64,000 nucleotides of DNA from Halolamina litorea (GTDB taxonomy: Archaea; Halobacteriota; Halobacteria; Halobacteriales; Haloferacaceae): NCBI RefSeq assembly GCF_026616205.1, contig NZ_JANHGR010000002.1, positions 1 through 64,000 of the forward strand, written 5' to 3'. Both the position numbers and the translations under genes were made by a program. Of this stretch, positions 1 through 8,601 are shown piece after piece (the first letter of the stretch is position 1; each line of letters starts with the position of its first letter). The notes below the pieces were generated by a model. The model saw only the letters and a list, made by a program, of their open reading frames with translations. It ran no database searches and was not told where the DNA came from.

Positions 1-3
1 GGT

Positions 4-24
4 TAAGATCACGTCGTGATCTTA
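4..24. repeat. Perfect inverted repeat near window edge
   Basis: Ten-base arms, TAAGATCACG and CGTGATCTTA, flank a single central T. If the minus strand is the rRNA leader, this hairpin would be in the precursor transcript and could belong to its processing or antitermination structures. That role is inferred only. Confidence 0.6.
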
Positions 25-199
25 CCGTTCATGGTCTATGTATCGGTTTCCGTTCGGTGATCGCCGGCCGCTCCGGGGGTCACCGAACTACCAAGGCTCG
101 CATCAGATGCCGTCCTGTGGCGGACCACGGGGGCGACGTCCTCATCCGTCGCGGGAAGCGCGGGCCCGAGCCGACCTCGGTGTGAACCCCGCTCCCCTC

Positions 200-245
200 T
201 GCGTATTACATCCGAACACCCGTATTCACTTAAGGGCGTCGGAAC
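200..245 (-). promoter_or_regulatory. rRNA-type promoter, downstream copy
   Basis: On the minus strand the block reads TTCCGACGCCCTTAAGTG followed by a spacer and GTGTTCGGATG. This closely resembles the repeated CGACGCCCTTAAGT...GTTCGGATG promoters that precede haloarchaeal rRNA operons (recalled, not searched). The TATA element CTTAAG lies at 229-234, so transcription would start near 205 and run left, out of the window. Confidence 0.6.
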
Positions 246-307
246 GCATCCGAACTCGCTCGGAGCGAGCCCGGGTGTCTCCGGGGGCGACCGCCCCGGC
301 GACCTTC

Positions 308-352
308 GCATTTCATTCGATGGGAGGTAACTACTTAACCCCGTCGAACCAT
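308..352 (-). promoter_or_regulatory. rRNA-type promoter, upstream copy
   Basis: The minus strand reads GGTTCGACGGGGTTAAGTAG followed by ATCGAATGAAATGCGAA. It aligns with the copy at 200-245 in its TTCGACG, TTAAGT and CG-ATG elements. Two or more such promoters in series are typical of haloarchaeal rRNA operons. Confidence 0.55.
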
Positions 353-501
353 CGGCGCTACGTCATGCGGTTTCATGCGGGGAACGTTCACACGAAGAGA
401 CGATAGGACGCACCTGAAGCTCCGAGTGCGTAGAAGTATTGCGGAGCGGAGGGGCGGTCGATCATCCAGCGTTCGCACGCCAGTTCAACCGCGTAGTACC
501 G

Positions 502-523
502 CACGTCGAAGCGTTTCGACGTG
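502..523 (-). terminator. Hairpin downstream of the MC1 gene
   Basis: Perfect 9-bp arms (CACGTCGAA and TTCGACGTG) flank a 4-nt loop, 51-72 nt past the MC1 stop codon. There is no T-run, so a terminator role is only likely from position. It may also insulate the rRNA promoters that follow on the same strand. Confidence 0.4.
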
Positions 524-573
524 GGGGAGTGGTGCGCCTGTCGGAACGGCAAGGCACCCATCGGCGTCGACGA

Positions 574-879
574 CTACTCGTCGAGGTGTTCGATCCCCTG
601 TTTGGAGACGTTAGCTTCGGTGATTACCTCGGGCATCCAGTCGGGCTTGTTGTCCGGAGCCTCCTCTTCCCACGCCCAGCCCTCGTAGATGTGTACTTTA
701 TCCGTTCCTTTCTCCCGGAGTTCGAGGTCGACGCGTTCGGCGGCGTCCTCGGAGCTCGCAGGCTCGAGGCGGCGAGCAGCTTTGAGTGCTGCCTGCCGAG
801 GGGTGTTCCCCGAGAACACGCTTTCCTCACCGGTCTCTCCTCGAAGCGCGAAATTCCGCTTACCGTCTTCTCGTACCAT
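574..879 (-). CDS. Chromosomal protein MC1 (non-histone DNA-binding protein)
   Basis: The 101-residue protein matches the MC1 family of Methanosarcina and Halobacteria over its whole length. Shared blocks are RNFALRGETG near the N-terminus, the central TPRQAALKAA, and KVHIYEGW with WMPEVI near the C-terminus. MC1 is a small monomeric protein that bends and compacts DNA. The haloarchaeal form is more acidic than methanogen MC1. Start 879 follows GGAG about ten bases upstream and a very strong AT-rich promoter at 911-926, fitting an abundant protein. The TATA centre is about 39 nt from the ATG, so the mRNA should carry a short leader of roughly 10-12 nt. Family assignment is firm. Confidence 0.93.
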   Translation of the reverse strand: MVREDGKRNFALRGETGEESVFSGNTPRQAALKAARRLEPASSEDAAERVDLELREKGTDKVHIYEGWAWEEEAPDNKPDWMPEVITEANVSKQGIEHLDE

Positions 880-910
880 GGTTTCTCTCCATGCGGGTGG
901 TGCACAGGGT

Positions 911-926
911 GTATTATAAAAATATC
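911..926 (-). promoter_or_regulatory. Strong AT-rich promoter of MC1
   Basis: The minus strand reads GATATTTTTATAATAC, the longest A/T block in this part of the window. It is placed to start transcription near 890, just upstream of the MC1 start codon. Confidence 0.65.
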
Positions 927-1091
927 GGGGAAAACGACCCCTATCGCCGGTGGTCTTATATATGGCCCACTAATATTCGTACCTTAACTCTCGGTATTAA
1001 CCCCGAATCCGCCCGACAGAGGCTCGGGCGCGCGTCAGCCGGAGACAACACTTTAGTAGCGCGTACGGCCAACGACGGGTAGACAGACCAG

Positions 1092-1289
1092 ATGGTCCGC
1101 AAGAAGAAGCTCAGCCCGAGCGGGGCCAAAGACGAGAACGGCGAGTACCACAACGTCCACGTGAACCTCCACGAGGACGAACTCGAGGTCGCCGGCATGG
1201 AGATCGGCGACGAAGTGTTCGTGCGTGTCCGCGACGGGAAGATCATCATCCAGTCGGCCGACGCCGACGACGTGGAACACGACTTCTGA
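1092..1289 (+). CDS. Small AbrB/SpoVT-like protein upstream of pyrD
   Basis: This 65-residue acidic protein has a C-terminal half (ELEVAGMEIGDEVFVRVRDG, then KIIIQ) that resembles the swapped-hairpin AbrB/MazE DNA-binding fold, with the usual GDEV turn. It is five bases upstream of pyrD, and its stop codon overlaps a GAGG ribosome-binding sequence for pyrD, so the two are probably one operon. A TATA-like ACTTTAG lies at 1051-1057. It could be a regulator or simply a conserved haloarchaeal small protein; function is not known to me. Confidence 0.75.
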   Translation: MVRKKKLSPSGAKDENGEYHNVHVNLHEDELEVAGMEIGDEVFVRVRDGKIIIQSADADDVEHDF

Positions 1290-1294
1290 GGACC

Positions 1295-2350
1295 ATGGAC
1301 CTCTACGACGCCGGTAAACCGGTTCTGTTCGCACTCCCGGCCGAAACCGCCCACACGCTCGTGAGCCGCGGTCTCGAAGCCGTCCAAGGCACTCCCATCG
1401 AGGGAGCCCTCCGTGATCGTTACGTCGTCGACGACGAACGGCTCACGACCGAGGCCTTCGGCCTCCGGTTCCCCAACCCCGTCGGCGTCGCCGCCGGGTT
1501 CGACAAGAACGCCCGCCTCCCGAACGTGCTCGCCGCACTGGGCTTCGGCCACGTCGAGGTCGGCGGCATCACCGCCGAGGCACAGGCGGGCAACCCTCGC
1601 CCGCGGATGTTCCGCCTCCGACCCGACCGAGCGCTCATCAACCGGATGGGGTTCAACAACGAGGGCGCCGACGCCGTCGGCGCGCGCCTGGACGACACCG
1701 CGCTCCCGCACGTGCCCGTGGGCGTCAACCTCGGGAAGTCGAAATCGACGCCGCTGGAGGAGGCCCCGAGCGACTACCGGTACACGTACGAGCGCGTGGG
1801 CGACGCGGGGGACTACTTCGTCATCAACGTCTCCAGCCCCAACACGCCCGGCCTGCGCTCGCTCCAGAACCGCGACTCCTTGGAGGCCATCGTCGACGAG
1901 CTGCAGGACGCCGGCGCCGCCCCCCTCCTCGTGAAGCTCTCGCCCGACCTTCCCGGCCCGGCTATCGAGGACTCCCTCGAAGTCGTCGACGAGAAGGGCC
2001 TCGACGGCGTCGTCGTCACGAACACGACCACCGAACGCCCGGAGAGCCTCAAGTCGCCCAACAAAGCGGAGCCGGGCGGCCTCTCCGGTGATCCCATCGA
2101 GGAGCGCTCGACGGGGCTGGTCCGATTCGTCGCCGAACGCACCGACGTCCCTGTCGTCGGCGTCGGCGGCGTCAGCGACGCCGAAGGCGCCTACCGCAAG
2201 ATACGCGCGGGTGCGAGCGTGGTGCAACTCTACACCGGCCTCGTCTACGAGGGGCCGTCACTGGCCCGCGACATCAACGAAGGCCTGCTGGACCTGCTCG
2301 ACCGCGACGGCTTCGATCACGTCTCCGAGGCCGTCGGCGCCGACCTGTAG
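1295..2350 (+). CDS. pyrD: Dihydroorotate dehydrogenase, class 2 (quinone-linked)
   Basis: It oxidises dihydroorotate to orotate in pyrimidine synthesis, passing electrons to membrane quinone through FMN. The 351-residue product has the class 2 layout: an N-terminal helical extension (LFALPAETAHTLVSRGLEA), the NPVGVAAGFDKN block, the substrate/FMN loop RMGFNNEGAD, the active-site segment NVSSPNTPGLRSLQ with its serine base, and the C-terminal FMN phosphate site VGVGGVSDAEGAYRKI. Start ATG 1295 follows the GAGG in the upstream gene's stop region. pyrF and upp are also in this window but not in the same operon. Confidence 0.95.
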   Translation: MDLYDAGKPVLFALPAETAHTLVSRGLEAVQGTPIEGALRDRYVVDDERLTTEAFGLRFPNPVGVAAGFDKNARLPNVLAALGFGHVEVGGITAEAQAGNPRPRMFRLRPDRALINRMGFNNEGADAVGARLDDTALPHVPVGVNLGKSKSTPLEEAPSDYRYTYERVGDAGDYFVINVSSPNTPGLRSLQNRDSLEAIVDELQDAGAAPLLVKLSPDLPGPAIEDSLEVVDEKGLDGVVVTNTTTERPESLKSPNKAEPGGLSGDPIEERSTGLVRFVAERTDVPVVGVGGVSDAEGAYRKIRAGASVVQLYTGLVYEGPSLARDINEGLLDLLDRDGFDHVSEAVGADL

Positions 2351-2371
2351 AAAAAGCGGCTGCGCGGTTCC

Positions 2372-5065
2372 TTACTCCCGAACGATCACGAGCGCGCCGT
2401 CGGCTTCGAGCATCTCGCCCTCGCCGGTGAACTGCCGTTCGCGCTCGACGGTGAACTCCTCGGCGCTCAGTTCGTGGCCCGCCACCGTCAGCGTCTCCTC
2501 GCCCAGTTCGTAGTCGCCGCTCTCGATGCCGGCCTCGATGTCCGGCACGTCTGCGCCGTACTCCGGCCCGACGACCGAGTAGTCGAGGTCGATCCCGGTG
2601 ATCACCGACTCGATCTGGGGCTCCTCGTCGAGGGTTTCGAGCGTCCCGACGTGCATCACGTTCCGGATGTCGCTCTCGAAGCCGTCGACGGTGCCGTACA
2701 CCGACACCGTGTCGAGTTCGGCGTTGAGCGGCAGTTGGCGCTCGCTCTTGTAGCGCCGCAGCGCGCCGACGACGGTCATCGCCGTCTCGCCGGCTTCGTG
2801 GTCGGCCTCGACGCCCGTCGGCTCGGGCCAGGCGGTCCGGTGGATGCTTTCGAACTCGCCGCCCGCGCCCGACGCCTCGGACCCGTCGTTGTACATCTCC
2901 TGCCAGATCTCCTCGGAGATGTGGGAAAGCACCGGCGCGAACAGTTTCAGGAAGCGCTCGTGGGCGACCGAAAGCGTGTACTTCGCGGACTCGTCGTCCT
3001 CCTCGCGCACCCGCTGTTTGGCGATCTCGAGGTAGTCGTCACAGAACGTCCCCCAGAAGAAGCTTCGGAGGCTGTCCCGAGCCTTCGAGAACTCCCGCTC
3101 TTCCAGCATCTCCCGGACGAACTCGGCCTCGCTGTCGAGTTCCGCCAGCAGCCAGCGGTCGAGCGCCGAGAGGTCCTCGTCCCGGATCTCCGGAACGGTC
3201 TCGGGGGTCAGCGAGTCGACCAGCTTCGAGGCGTTCCAGAGCTTCTGGAGCAGCTTCTCGCCGGCTCGCAGCCCCTTCTCCTGGTACGGCAGGTCGTCGC
3301 CGATCGAGCTCCCGGCCGCCCAGAATCGGGCGGCGTCGACGGGGAACTGCTCGCGGACCTCCTCGGGGGAGACGACGTTCCCGACGGACTTGGACATCTT
3401 CTTGCGGTCCTCGTCGAGCACCATCCCGTTGATCATCACCGAGTCAAAGGGCACCTCGCCGGTGTGCTCGTAGCACTTGACGACGGTGTGGAACAGCCAG
3501 AAGCTGATGATGTCGTGGCCCTGCGGGCGCACGTCCATCGGGAACAGTTCCGGGTTCTCCATCGTGAACTCCTCTGCCTCCTCGTCCCAGTCCCAGCCGG
3601 CGTTGATCAGCGGCGTCAGGCTGGAGGTCGCCCACGTGTCGAACACGTCGTCCTCGGGGAGGAAGTCGTCGCCGCCACACGACGGGCAGGCGTCGACGGG
3701 CGGGTCGTCCGAGAGCGGGTCGACGGGCAGGTCGGCCTTCTCGGCCATGATCGCCTCGTCGCAGTCCTCACAGTACCAGACGGGGAACGGGATCCCCGAG
3801 GAACGCTGCCGGGAGATACACCAGTCCCACTGCAGCCCCTCGATCCAGTGCTGGTACCGGGAGAACATCTTCTCGGGGTACCAGTCCATCTCGCGGCCGG
3901 CGTCGAGGTACTCGTCGGTGCTGTCGAGCATCTCGACGTACCACTGGTCGGCGACGAGGAACTCGACGCCCGTGCCACAGCGCTCGTGGACGTTGACGGT
4001 GTGGGTGATCTCCCAGCGGTCGAGCAGCGCGCCGGTCTCGTCGAGGTCAGAGACGATGGCCTCGCGGGCGTCGTCGGAGGACATCCCCTCGTACTCGCCG
4101 GCGACGTCGGTGAGGTGGCCCGACTCGTCGATGGCGACCCGCAGGTCCAGATCGTGGGCCTGGTACCACTCGATGTCGGTCTGGTCCCCGAACGTACAGC
4201 ACATCACCAGTCCGGAGCCGGTCTCCATGTCGACGCGCTCGTCGGCGATGATGGGCACCTCGTGGCCGAACAGCGGCACCTCGGCCTGCTGTCCGACGAG
4301 GTTCTGGTTCTCCTCGTCGTCGGGGTGGACGAAGACGGCCACACACGCGGGGAGGAGTTCGGGTCGCGTCGTCGAGATGGTGAACGCCGACTGTCCCGCC
4401 GCGGCCTCTTCGGCGGCTTCGCCGCCTTCGGGAGCCTCCGAGGAGGCTCCGACGACGCCGAACTCGATGTCGTGGAAGTGGCTGTGCTGTTCGTCGTCCT
4501 CGGTCTCGACCTGCGAGATGGCGGTCTCACACTCCGGACACCAGATCGCCGGGGCGCGCTTGCGGTACTCCTTGCCCTGCTCGTAGAGGTCGATGAAGGA
4601 GAGTTGGGAGATGCGCTGGACGCGGGGTTCGATCGTCCGGTAGGTGTTGTCCCAGTCGATGGAGAAGCCGAAGGACTGCAGGTTCTCGGTGAACTCCTCC
4701 TCGTACTGGGCACAGACCTCGCGGCACTTCTGCTGGAACTCCCGCCGGGAGAACTCCTGGTGACGGATGCCGAGTTCGCTCTCAGTCAGGCGCTCGGATG
4801 CGATTCCGTTGTCGTCGTAGCCGAAGGGGTAGAAGACCTCCTCGCCCTGCATCCGGGTGAACCGGGCGACGATGTCCTGCAGGATGGTGCCGTAGACGTG
4901 GCCCCAGTGGAGGTTCCCCGACACCGTCGGCGGCGGCGTGTCGATGGCGAAGGCCGTGTCCGGGTCGTCGACCTCCCCCCCGCGGTAGGCGTAGGTGTCC
5001 TCGGCGAGCCACCGCTCCTGCCACTGCTCCTCGACGGCGTCGGCGTCGTACGGGCCGCTAGGCAT
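2372..5065 (-). CDS. valS: Valine--tRNA ligase
   Basis: This class I synthetase charges tRNA-Val in the cytoplasm. The 897-residue protein has the HIGH-type motif HWGH at residues 53-56 and KMSKS at about 555. Between them is a large CP1 editing domain that hydrolyses Thr-tRNA-Val, with the zinc-type cysteine pairs CPEC, CEDC and CPSC. After KMSKS comes the anticodon-binding helical domain (from about 620) and a short C-terminal tail. An Ala/Glu/Gly-rich insertion of about 25 residues sits in the editing domain near residue 205-225. A TTTAA element at 5094-5098 gives it its own promoter, so it is not part of the pheST operon just upstream. Confidence 0.97.
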   Translation of the reverse strand: MPSGPYDADAVEEQWQERWLAEDTYAYRGGEVDDPDTAFAIDTPPPTVSGNLHWGHVYGTILQDIVARFTRMQGEEVFYPFGYDDNGIASERLTESELGIRHQEFSRREFQQKCREVCAQYEEEFTENLQSFGFSIDWDNTYRTIEPRVQRISQLSFIDLYEQGKEYRKRAPAIWCPECETAISQVETEDDEQHSHFHDIEFGVVGASSEAPEGGEAAEEAAAGQSAFTISTTRPELLPACVAVFVHPDDEENQNLVGQQAEVPLFGHEVPIIADERVDMETGSGLVMCCTFGDQTDIEWYQAHDLDLRVAIDESGHLTDVAGEYEGMSSDDAREAIVSDLDETGALLDRWEITHTVNVHERCGTGVEFLVADQWYVEMLDSTDEYLDAGREMDWYPEKMFSRYQHWIEGLQWDWCISRQRSSGIPFPVWYCEDCDEAIMAEKADLPVDPLSDDPPVDACPSCGGDDFLPEDDVFDTWATSSLTPLINAGWDWDEEAEEFTMENPELFPMDVRPQGHDIISFWLFHTVVKCYEHTGEVPFDSVMINGMVLDEDRKKMSKSVGNVVSPEEVREQFPVDAARFWAAGSSIGDDLPYQEKGLRAGEKLLQKLWNASKLVDSLTPETVPEIRDEDLSALDRWLLAELDSEAEFVREMLEEREFSKARDSLRSFFWGTFCDDYLEIAKQRVREEDDESAKYTLSVAHERFLKLFAPVLSHISEEIWQEMYNDGSEASGAGGEFESIHRTAWPEPTGVEADHEAGETAMTVVGALRRYKSERQLPLNAELDTVSVYGTVDGFESDIRNVMHVGTLETLDEEPQIESVITGIDLDYSVVGPEYGADVPDIEAGIESGDYELGEETLTVAGHELSAEEFTVERERQFTGEGEMLEADGALVIVRE

Positions 5066-5091
5066 ATTGGGTGAACGTTCCCGTGAACGCC

Positions 5092-5100
5092 TGTTAAAGA
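5092..5100 (-). promoter_or_regulatory. valS promoter
   Basis: The minus strand reads TCTTTAACA, centred about 31 nt before the valS ATG. This would give an essentially leaderless valS mRNA. Confidence 0.5.
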
Positions 5101-5146
5101 ACTCGGTCCTGCGAGTACGGCTCCCAGGACGCCGAGACGCGCCGAC

Positions 5147-6982
5147 CTACTCCGCCAGCGCGTCCAGCCGGAACTCGAAGGCCGCGACCGGCACTTCCAG
5201 ATCGCGCTCCACCAGCACGCGCGGGTGGACCTCGCCGATCACGCCCACCGCGTCACCGTCGATGACGACCTCGGCCACGCGGCCGTCGATGAAGCTCGGG
5301 TGGTCGGTGGTCGGCGTTTCGAGGCTCACGTCGAACTCAGCGACGAGCGCCTGCAGTCTCCCCTTGATGTCCTCGTACGTGGCGTCCGTGCGCGCGATCG
5401 CGCCCGCGACGGTGCGGTGCTCGGCGACGCCCGTCCCCTCGGCGTCGTCGCCGTCCCGCCCGGTCTCGGCGCGCTCGGCGACGAAGCCGACCTCCGAGAG
5501 CTCCTGCGGGTAGCGCCGGTGGGTGTTGTTCTCGAGGACGTGCATCAGCGAGGGGAGCGCCCACGTCCGGAGTTGGGTGTAGTCCTCGCTGTAGGCGCTG
5601 GTGACGTTGACCGCCGCACCGCCGCCCAGCACGTCGCTTCCCTCCGCGACGCCCATGCGCTCGTAGTTCTCCTCGGGCGAGGAGAGGTGGAAGTTCAGCA
5701 GGTCCTCGAACCCGAGCCCGACGAGCGCGGTCCGGGTCGCTCGCTCCAGTCTGCTGCGCTCGTGGCGGCCGCCGATGGTCCCGATGTCGGGGTACTCCGG
5801 TTCGAGTTCGTCGAAGCCGTACGCCCGCCCGACGTCGTCGACGAGGTCCGCGGGGTGGAGCACGTCGGTCCGGTAGGGCGGGATCTCGACCTCGTACTGG
5901 GTTTCCTCACCGAGGTTCGTCGTCGCGTCGAGGCCGGAGCGCTCGAACAGGTCCACCACCGCCTCCATCTCCAGATCGATGCCGAGCGTGGTCTCGATCT
6001 GGTCGTGGGAGACGGTCTTCTCGCGCACGTCGAGTTCTGGCCGGACGAGGTGGTCGCCCGACCGCTCGCCGGCGGCGCCGTCGTCGTACACCACGTCGAC
6101 GTCCTCCAGCGTCGCGCCGCGGGCGTCCAGCGCGTAGCAGATGATCGCCAGCATCCGGTCGATCGTCCACTGGTCGGTTCCGGTCAGTTCGATCAGTAGC
6201 TCCCGGGAGTTCGTGGTTACCTCGGTTCGCTGGCCGTTGATCACGGGCGGGAACGAGAACAGCCCCAGTTCGTCGTAGATCGCCGGGAAGCGCTCGTACT
6301 CGCGTACCACGTCGGCGTACGTCTCGCCGGTCGGGTGCTCGGTCAGCACCTCCGCCGGCGTCATCCCCCTGTCGGCGTCGAGCGGGACGAACTCCTCGCT
6401 CTCGGGGTCGATCCCGCGGTAGGTGATCGTCGGGCCACCAACGTCGGTCGGGCCGTCGTCGCCGCCGACGGGGGTGAGGTCCTCCGGCGGTTCGAGGTCG
6501 TTGCCCTCACCGATCTCGCGCTGCTCAACGCGTTCGCCTTTCAGCATCGTGAGGTCGTGGATGCCGATGGCGCCCTTCGCGCGCTTGCGCCCCATCGTCG
6601 CGTGGAGCTTCTCCTGCAGTTGGATCAGCGAGTCGAGTGCCTGCTCGTCCAGATCGACGCCGCGCACGACCGCGCCCGCGACGTACGGGCGCTCGTCGGG
6701 CACGGACTCGTCGACTCGGATCGTCCACTCGGCGTCGTTCGTGTCGGGGACGTACACCCCGCGGTCGTCGCCGTACTGGTAGCGAAGGGAGCGGGCGACG
6801 CCCTCGACGGAGAGCCGGTCGAGCCGGTCGGGCGCGAACTCGAACTGGAGTTCGCCCTCGTCAGTCTCGCCCTCGAACTCAAGGCCGAGGCCGAACAGGT
6901 CCTCCTTCAGTTGGTCGTCCCCCTTCTCCTCGTGGCCGGTCAGATGTCGTAGTTCGTCAGTGTCGATGTCGACGACGGGCAT
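5147..6982 (-). CDS. pheT: Phenylalanine--tRNA ligase, beta subunit
   Basis: This is the tRNA-binding and editing subunit of the alpha2-beta2 PheRS. The 611-residue length and the short N-terminus without a fused EMAP domain are typical of the archaeal/eukaryotic type. Visible parts are the N-terminal MPVVDIDTDELRHLTG block, the B3/B4 editing region (about 90-320, including ELTGTDQW), the B5 domain (about 330-410), and the catalytic-like core ending in GEVHPRVLVERDLEVPVAAF. Its ATG shares one base with the pheS stop codon (TGATG), so it is translated by coupling and depends on whatever controls pheS. Confidence 0.96.
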   Translation of the reverse strand: MPVVDIDTDELRHLTGHEEKGDDQLKEDLFGLGLEFEGETDEGELQFEFAPDRLDRLSVEGVARSLRYQYGDDRGVYVPDTNDAEWTIRVDESVPDERPYVAGAVVRGVDLDEQALDSLIQLQEKLHATMGRKRAKGAIGIHDLTMLKGERVEQREIGEGNDLEPPEDLTPVGGDDGPTDVGGPTITYRGIDPESEEFVPLDADRGMTPAEVLTEHPTGETYADVVREYERFPAIYDELGLFSFPPVINGQRTEVTTNSRELLIELTGTDQWTIDRMLAIICYALDARGATLEDVDVVYDDGAAGERSGDHLVRPELDVREKTVSHDQIETTLGIDLEMEAVVDLFERSGLDATTNLGEETQYEVEIPPYRTDVLHPADLVDDVGRAYGFDELEPEYPDIGTIGGRHERSRLERATRTALVGLGFEDLLNFHLSSPEENYERMGVAEGSDVLGGGAAVNVTSAYSEDYTQLRTWALPSLMHVLENNTHRRYPQELSEVGFVAERAETGRDGDDAEGTGVAEHRTVAGAIARTDATYEDIKGRLQALVAEFDVSLETPTTDHPSFIDGRVAEVVIDGDAVGVIGEVHPRVLVERDLEVPVAAFEFRLDALAE

Positions 6983-8487
6983 CAGTAGATCACCTCCGCG
7001 TTCCGCAGGAACTCGAGGTCCGCGAGCGTACCGTGCAGGTCGCGGATGTCTTCGGCGCCGGTGTAGAGCATCGCCAGCCGCTCCAGGGCGAGCCCCCAGG
7101 CCATCACGTCACACTCGACGCCCAGCGGCGTCAGCACCTCCTCGCGGAAGATGCCGGAGTTGCCGATCTCGATCAGTTCGTCGGTCTCGGGGTGGCGCCC
7201 GAACAGCTCGAAACTCGGCTCCGTGTAGGGGTTGTAGTGGGGTTTGAACTGCACGTCCGTGATGCCGAACTGGGCGTAGAACTCCTCGAAGGTGCCCATC
7301 AGGTCCCGGACCGAGAGGTCCTCGGCCATCACCCAGCCCTCGATCTGGAAGAACTCCAGCAGGTGCGTCGAGTCGATTGTGTCGTTCCGGTAGGCCTTCT
7401 CCACCGAGAAGTAGCGCTGGGGCGGCTCCAGTTCACCCTCGGCGGCCCCCGAGAGGTAGCGCATCGAGAGCGAAGTCGTGTGGCCCCGAAGCGCGACCTC
7501 GCGGGCGAAGTCCTCGCTCCACGGCGAGTGGTAGCCGTCGCCGTCGGGACCGACGCCGTTGCGGTGGGCGTTCTCGACAGCCTCGACGAGGTCCTCGGGG
7601 AGGTTCTCGACGGGGTCAACGTCCAGCGCGAACCGGTCCCAGTGGGTCCGTGCAGGGTGGTCCTGGGGCATGAACAGCGCGTCGTTGATCCAGAAGTCCG
7701 CGTCGGCGTGGGGGCCGTCCATCTCCTGGAACCCCATCCCGACGAGCACGTCCTTCACGCGCTCTGCGGCCTGCCGGAGCACGTGGACCTTCCCCGCGCC
7801 GGCCTCGGTCGCGTCGGCCTCGACGTTGTAGTCGGTGAACTCGACGTCCTCCCACTCCCCGGAGGTCAGCATCTCGGGGGTGAGTTGGGCGGCGGTCTCC
7901 GCTGCTTCGACGCCGGCCATCATGGCGTCGACGCCGGCGTCGGTGAGCGTGACCGAGCGGACCGTGCGCTCCTCGCGCTCGATCAGCCCGCGCTCCTCCA
8001 GTCGGTCCAGTACGCCGGCGTCGTCGACGGATCGGCCGGTCGCCAGTTCTTCGAGTGCAGCCACTTCGGGGTCGCTGTCGGGGTCGGCGTCCGGGTCGGC
8101 CGTGACCTCGCCGCTCTCGATCTGCCCGTAGCCCTTCCGGGCGAAGTTCGAGAGCGCGATGTCGACCTGCGGGCCTTCGAGTCCGGCGGCGCCAATGACC
8201 TGCCCCATCGGCGCCGCGTCGGTGCCGGCACCGGCGTCGATGGCGGCGCGGTAGAACCGCACCTCCGGCAGGCCCGTTTCGAGGTACGTCTCGGCCTCGT
8301 CGGTGATCGAGACGGTCTCCTCGACCTCGCTCTCGACGGCGAGGAGTCCTTCCTCCTCCAGTTCGAAGACGGCGGTCGTGGCCGCCGCCTCGTCGATCCC
8401 CGCCGCGTCGGCGAGTTCGGGGATCGGCTGTGCGTCAGTCGCGCTCGCGGCCTCGAGGGCCGCGACCTGTCGTTCCGGGAGTCGCAT
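6982..8487 (-). CDS. pheS: Phenylalanine--tRNA ligase, alpha subunit
   Basis: The catalytic subunit of PheRS (501 residues). The N-terminal 200 residues are helical winged-helix repeats that bind tRNA (MRLPERQVAALEAASATDAQ and following). The class II core follows, with motif 2 region GHTTSLSMRYL, the FFQIEGWVMAEDLS strand, the phenylalanine-pocket segment FKPHYNPYTEPSFELFGRH, and motif 3 VMAWGLALERLAMLYTG. The start at 8487 has no Shine-Dalgarno sequence. It lies about 190 nt inside a transcript that, from promoter position, should begin at 8676 with a Phe-rich leader peptide, so pheS expression is a candidate for attenuation. Confidence 0.97.
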   Translation of the reverse strand: MRLPERQVAALEAASATDAQPIPELADAAGIDEAAATTAVFELEEEGLLAVESEVEETVSITDEAETYLETGLPEVRFYRAAIDAGAGTDAAPMGQVIGAAGLEGPQVDIALSNFARKGYGQIESGEVTADPDADPDSDPEVAALEELATGRSVDDAGVLDRLEERGLIEREERTVRSVTLTDAGVDAMMAGVEAAETAAQLTPEMLTSGEWEDVEFTDYNVEADATEAGAGKVHVLRQAAERVKDVLVGMGFQEMDGPHADADFWINDALFMPQDHPARTHWDRFALDVDPVENLPEDLVEAVENAHRNGVGPDGDGYHSPWSEDFAREVALRGHTTSLSMRYLSGAAEGELEPPQRYFSVEKAYRNDTIDSTHLLEFFQIEGWVMAEDLSVRDLMGTFEEFYAQFGITDVQFKPHYNPYTEPSFELFGRHPETDELIEIGNSGIFREEVLTPLGVECDVMAWGLALERLAMLYTGAEDIRDLHGTLADLEFLRNAEVIY

Positions 8488-8506
8488 GTGGTGAGTGAGT
8501 TCGGTG

Positions 8507-8601
8507 TCGGTCGGTCGCCCCGGCGTCGTCGCTCGGGGAGCAGTACGGCCCGCTCGGTCGGTTTCGCCCGGCCTCCACGGCTCCGGGCTCCGCCGACCGA
8601 C
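8507..8601 (-). promoter_or_regulatory. pheS: Alternative RNA pairing region between leader peptide and pheS
   Basis: Just after the leader stop codon the transcript reads UCGGUCGG (8600-8593). Its exact complement CCGACCGA occurs twice downstream, at 8561-8554 and 8514-8507; the second ends 19 nt before the pheS AUG. In the first fold the loop contains a perfect nested hairpin (GCCCGG 8588-8583 with CCGGGC 8571-8566), giving a long composite stem. The two folds exclude each other. There is no T-run, so control of pheS translation or of RNA processing is as plausible as termination. Confidence 0.6.

Larger units (their letters stand above)
1..573 (-). other. Gene-free upstream region of a probable rRNA operon
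   Basis: No convincing protein gene or mature RNA is seen here. On the minus strand the region carries two promoter-like blocks of the kind found ahead of haloarchaeal rRNA operons (listed separately). They are followed by about 200 nt of structured, non-coding sequence running off the left edge, which would be the 16S leader. The 16S gene itself is not in the window, so this is inference from promoter sequence. The part between about 360 and 573 is the downstream flank of the MC1 gene and holds one strong hairpin. Confidence 0.5.

Noticed and set aside
2474-5074. An 866-codon open frame on the plus strand opposite valS, and similar long antisense frames elsewhere (for example 6637-8745)
   Set aside because: In DNA of this GC content stops are rare in off-frames. 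The valS frame has all family motifs, while the antisense product is a valine/arginine/leucine mix without domains.
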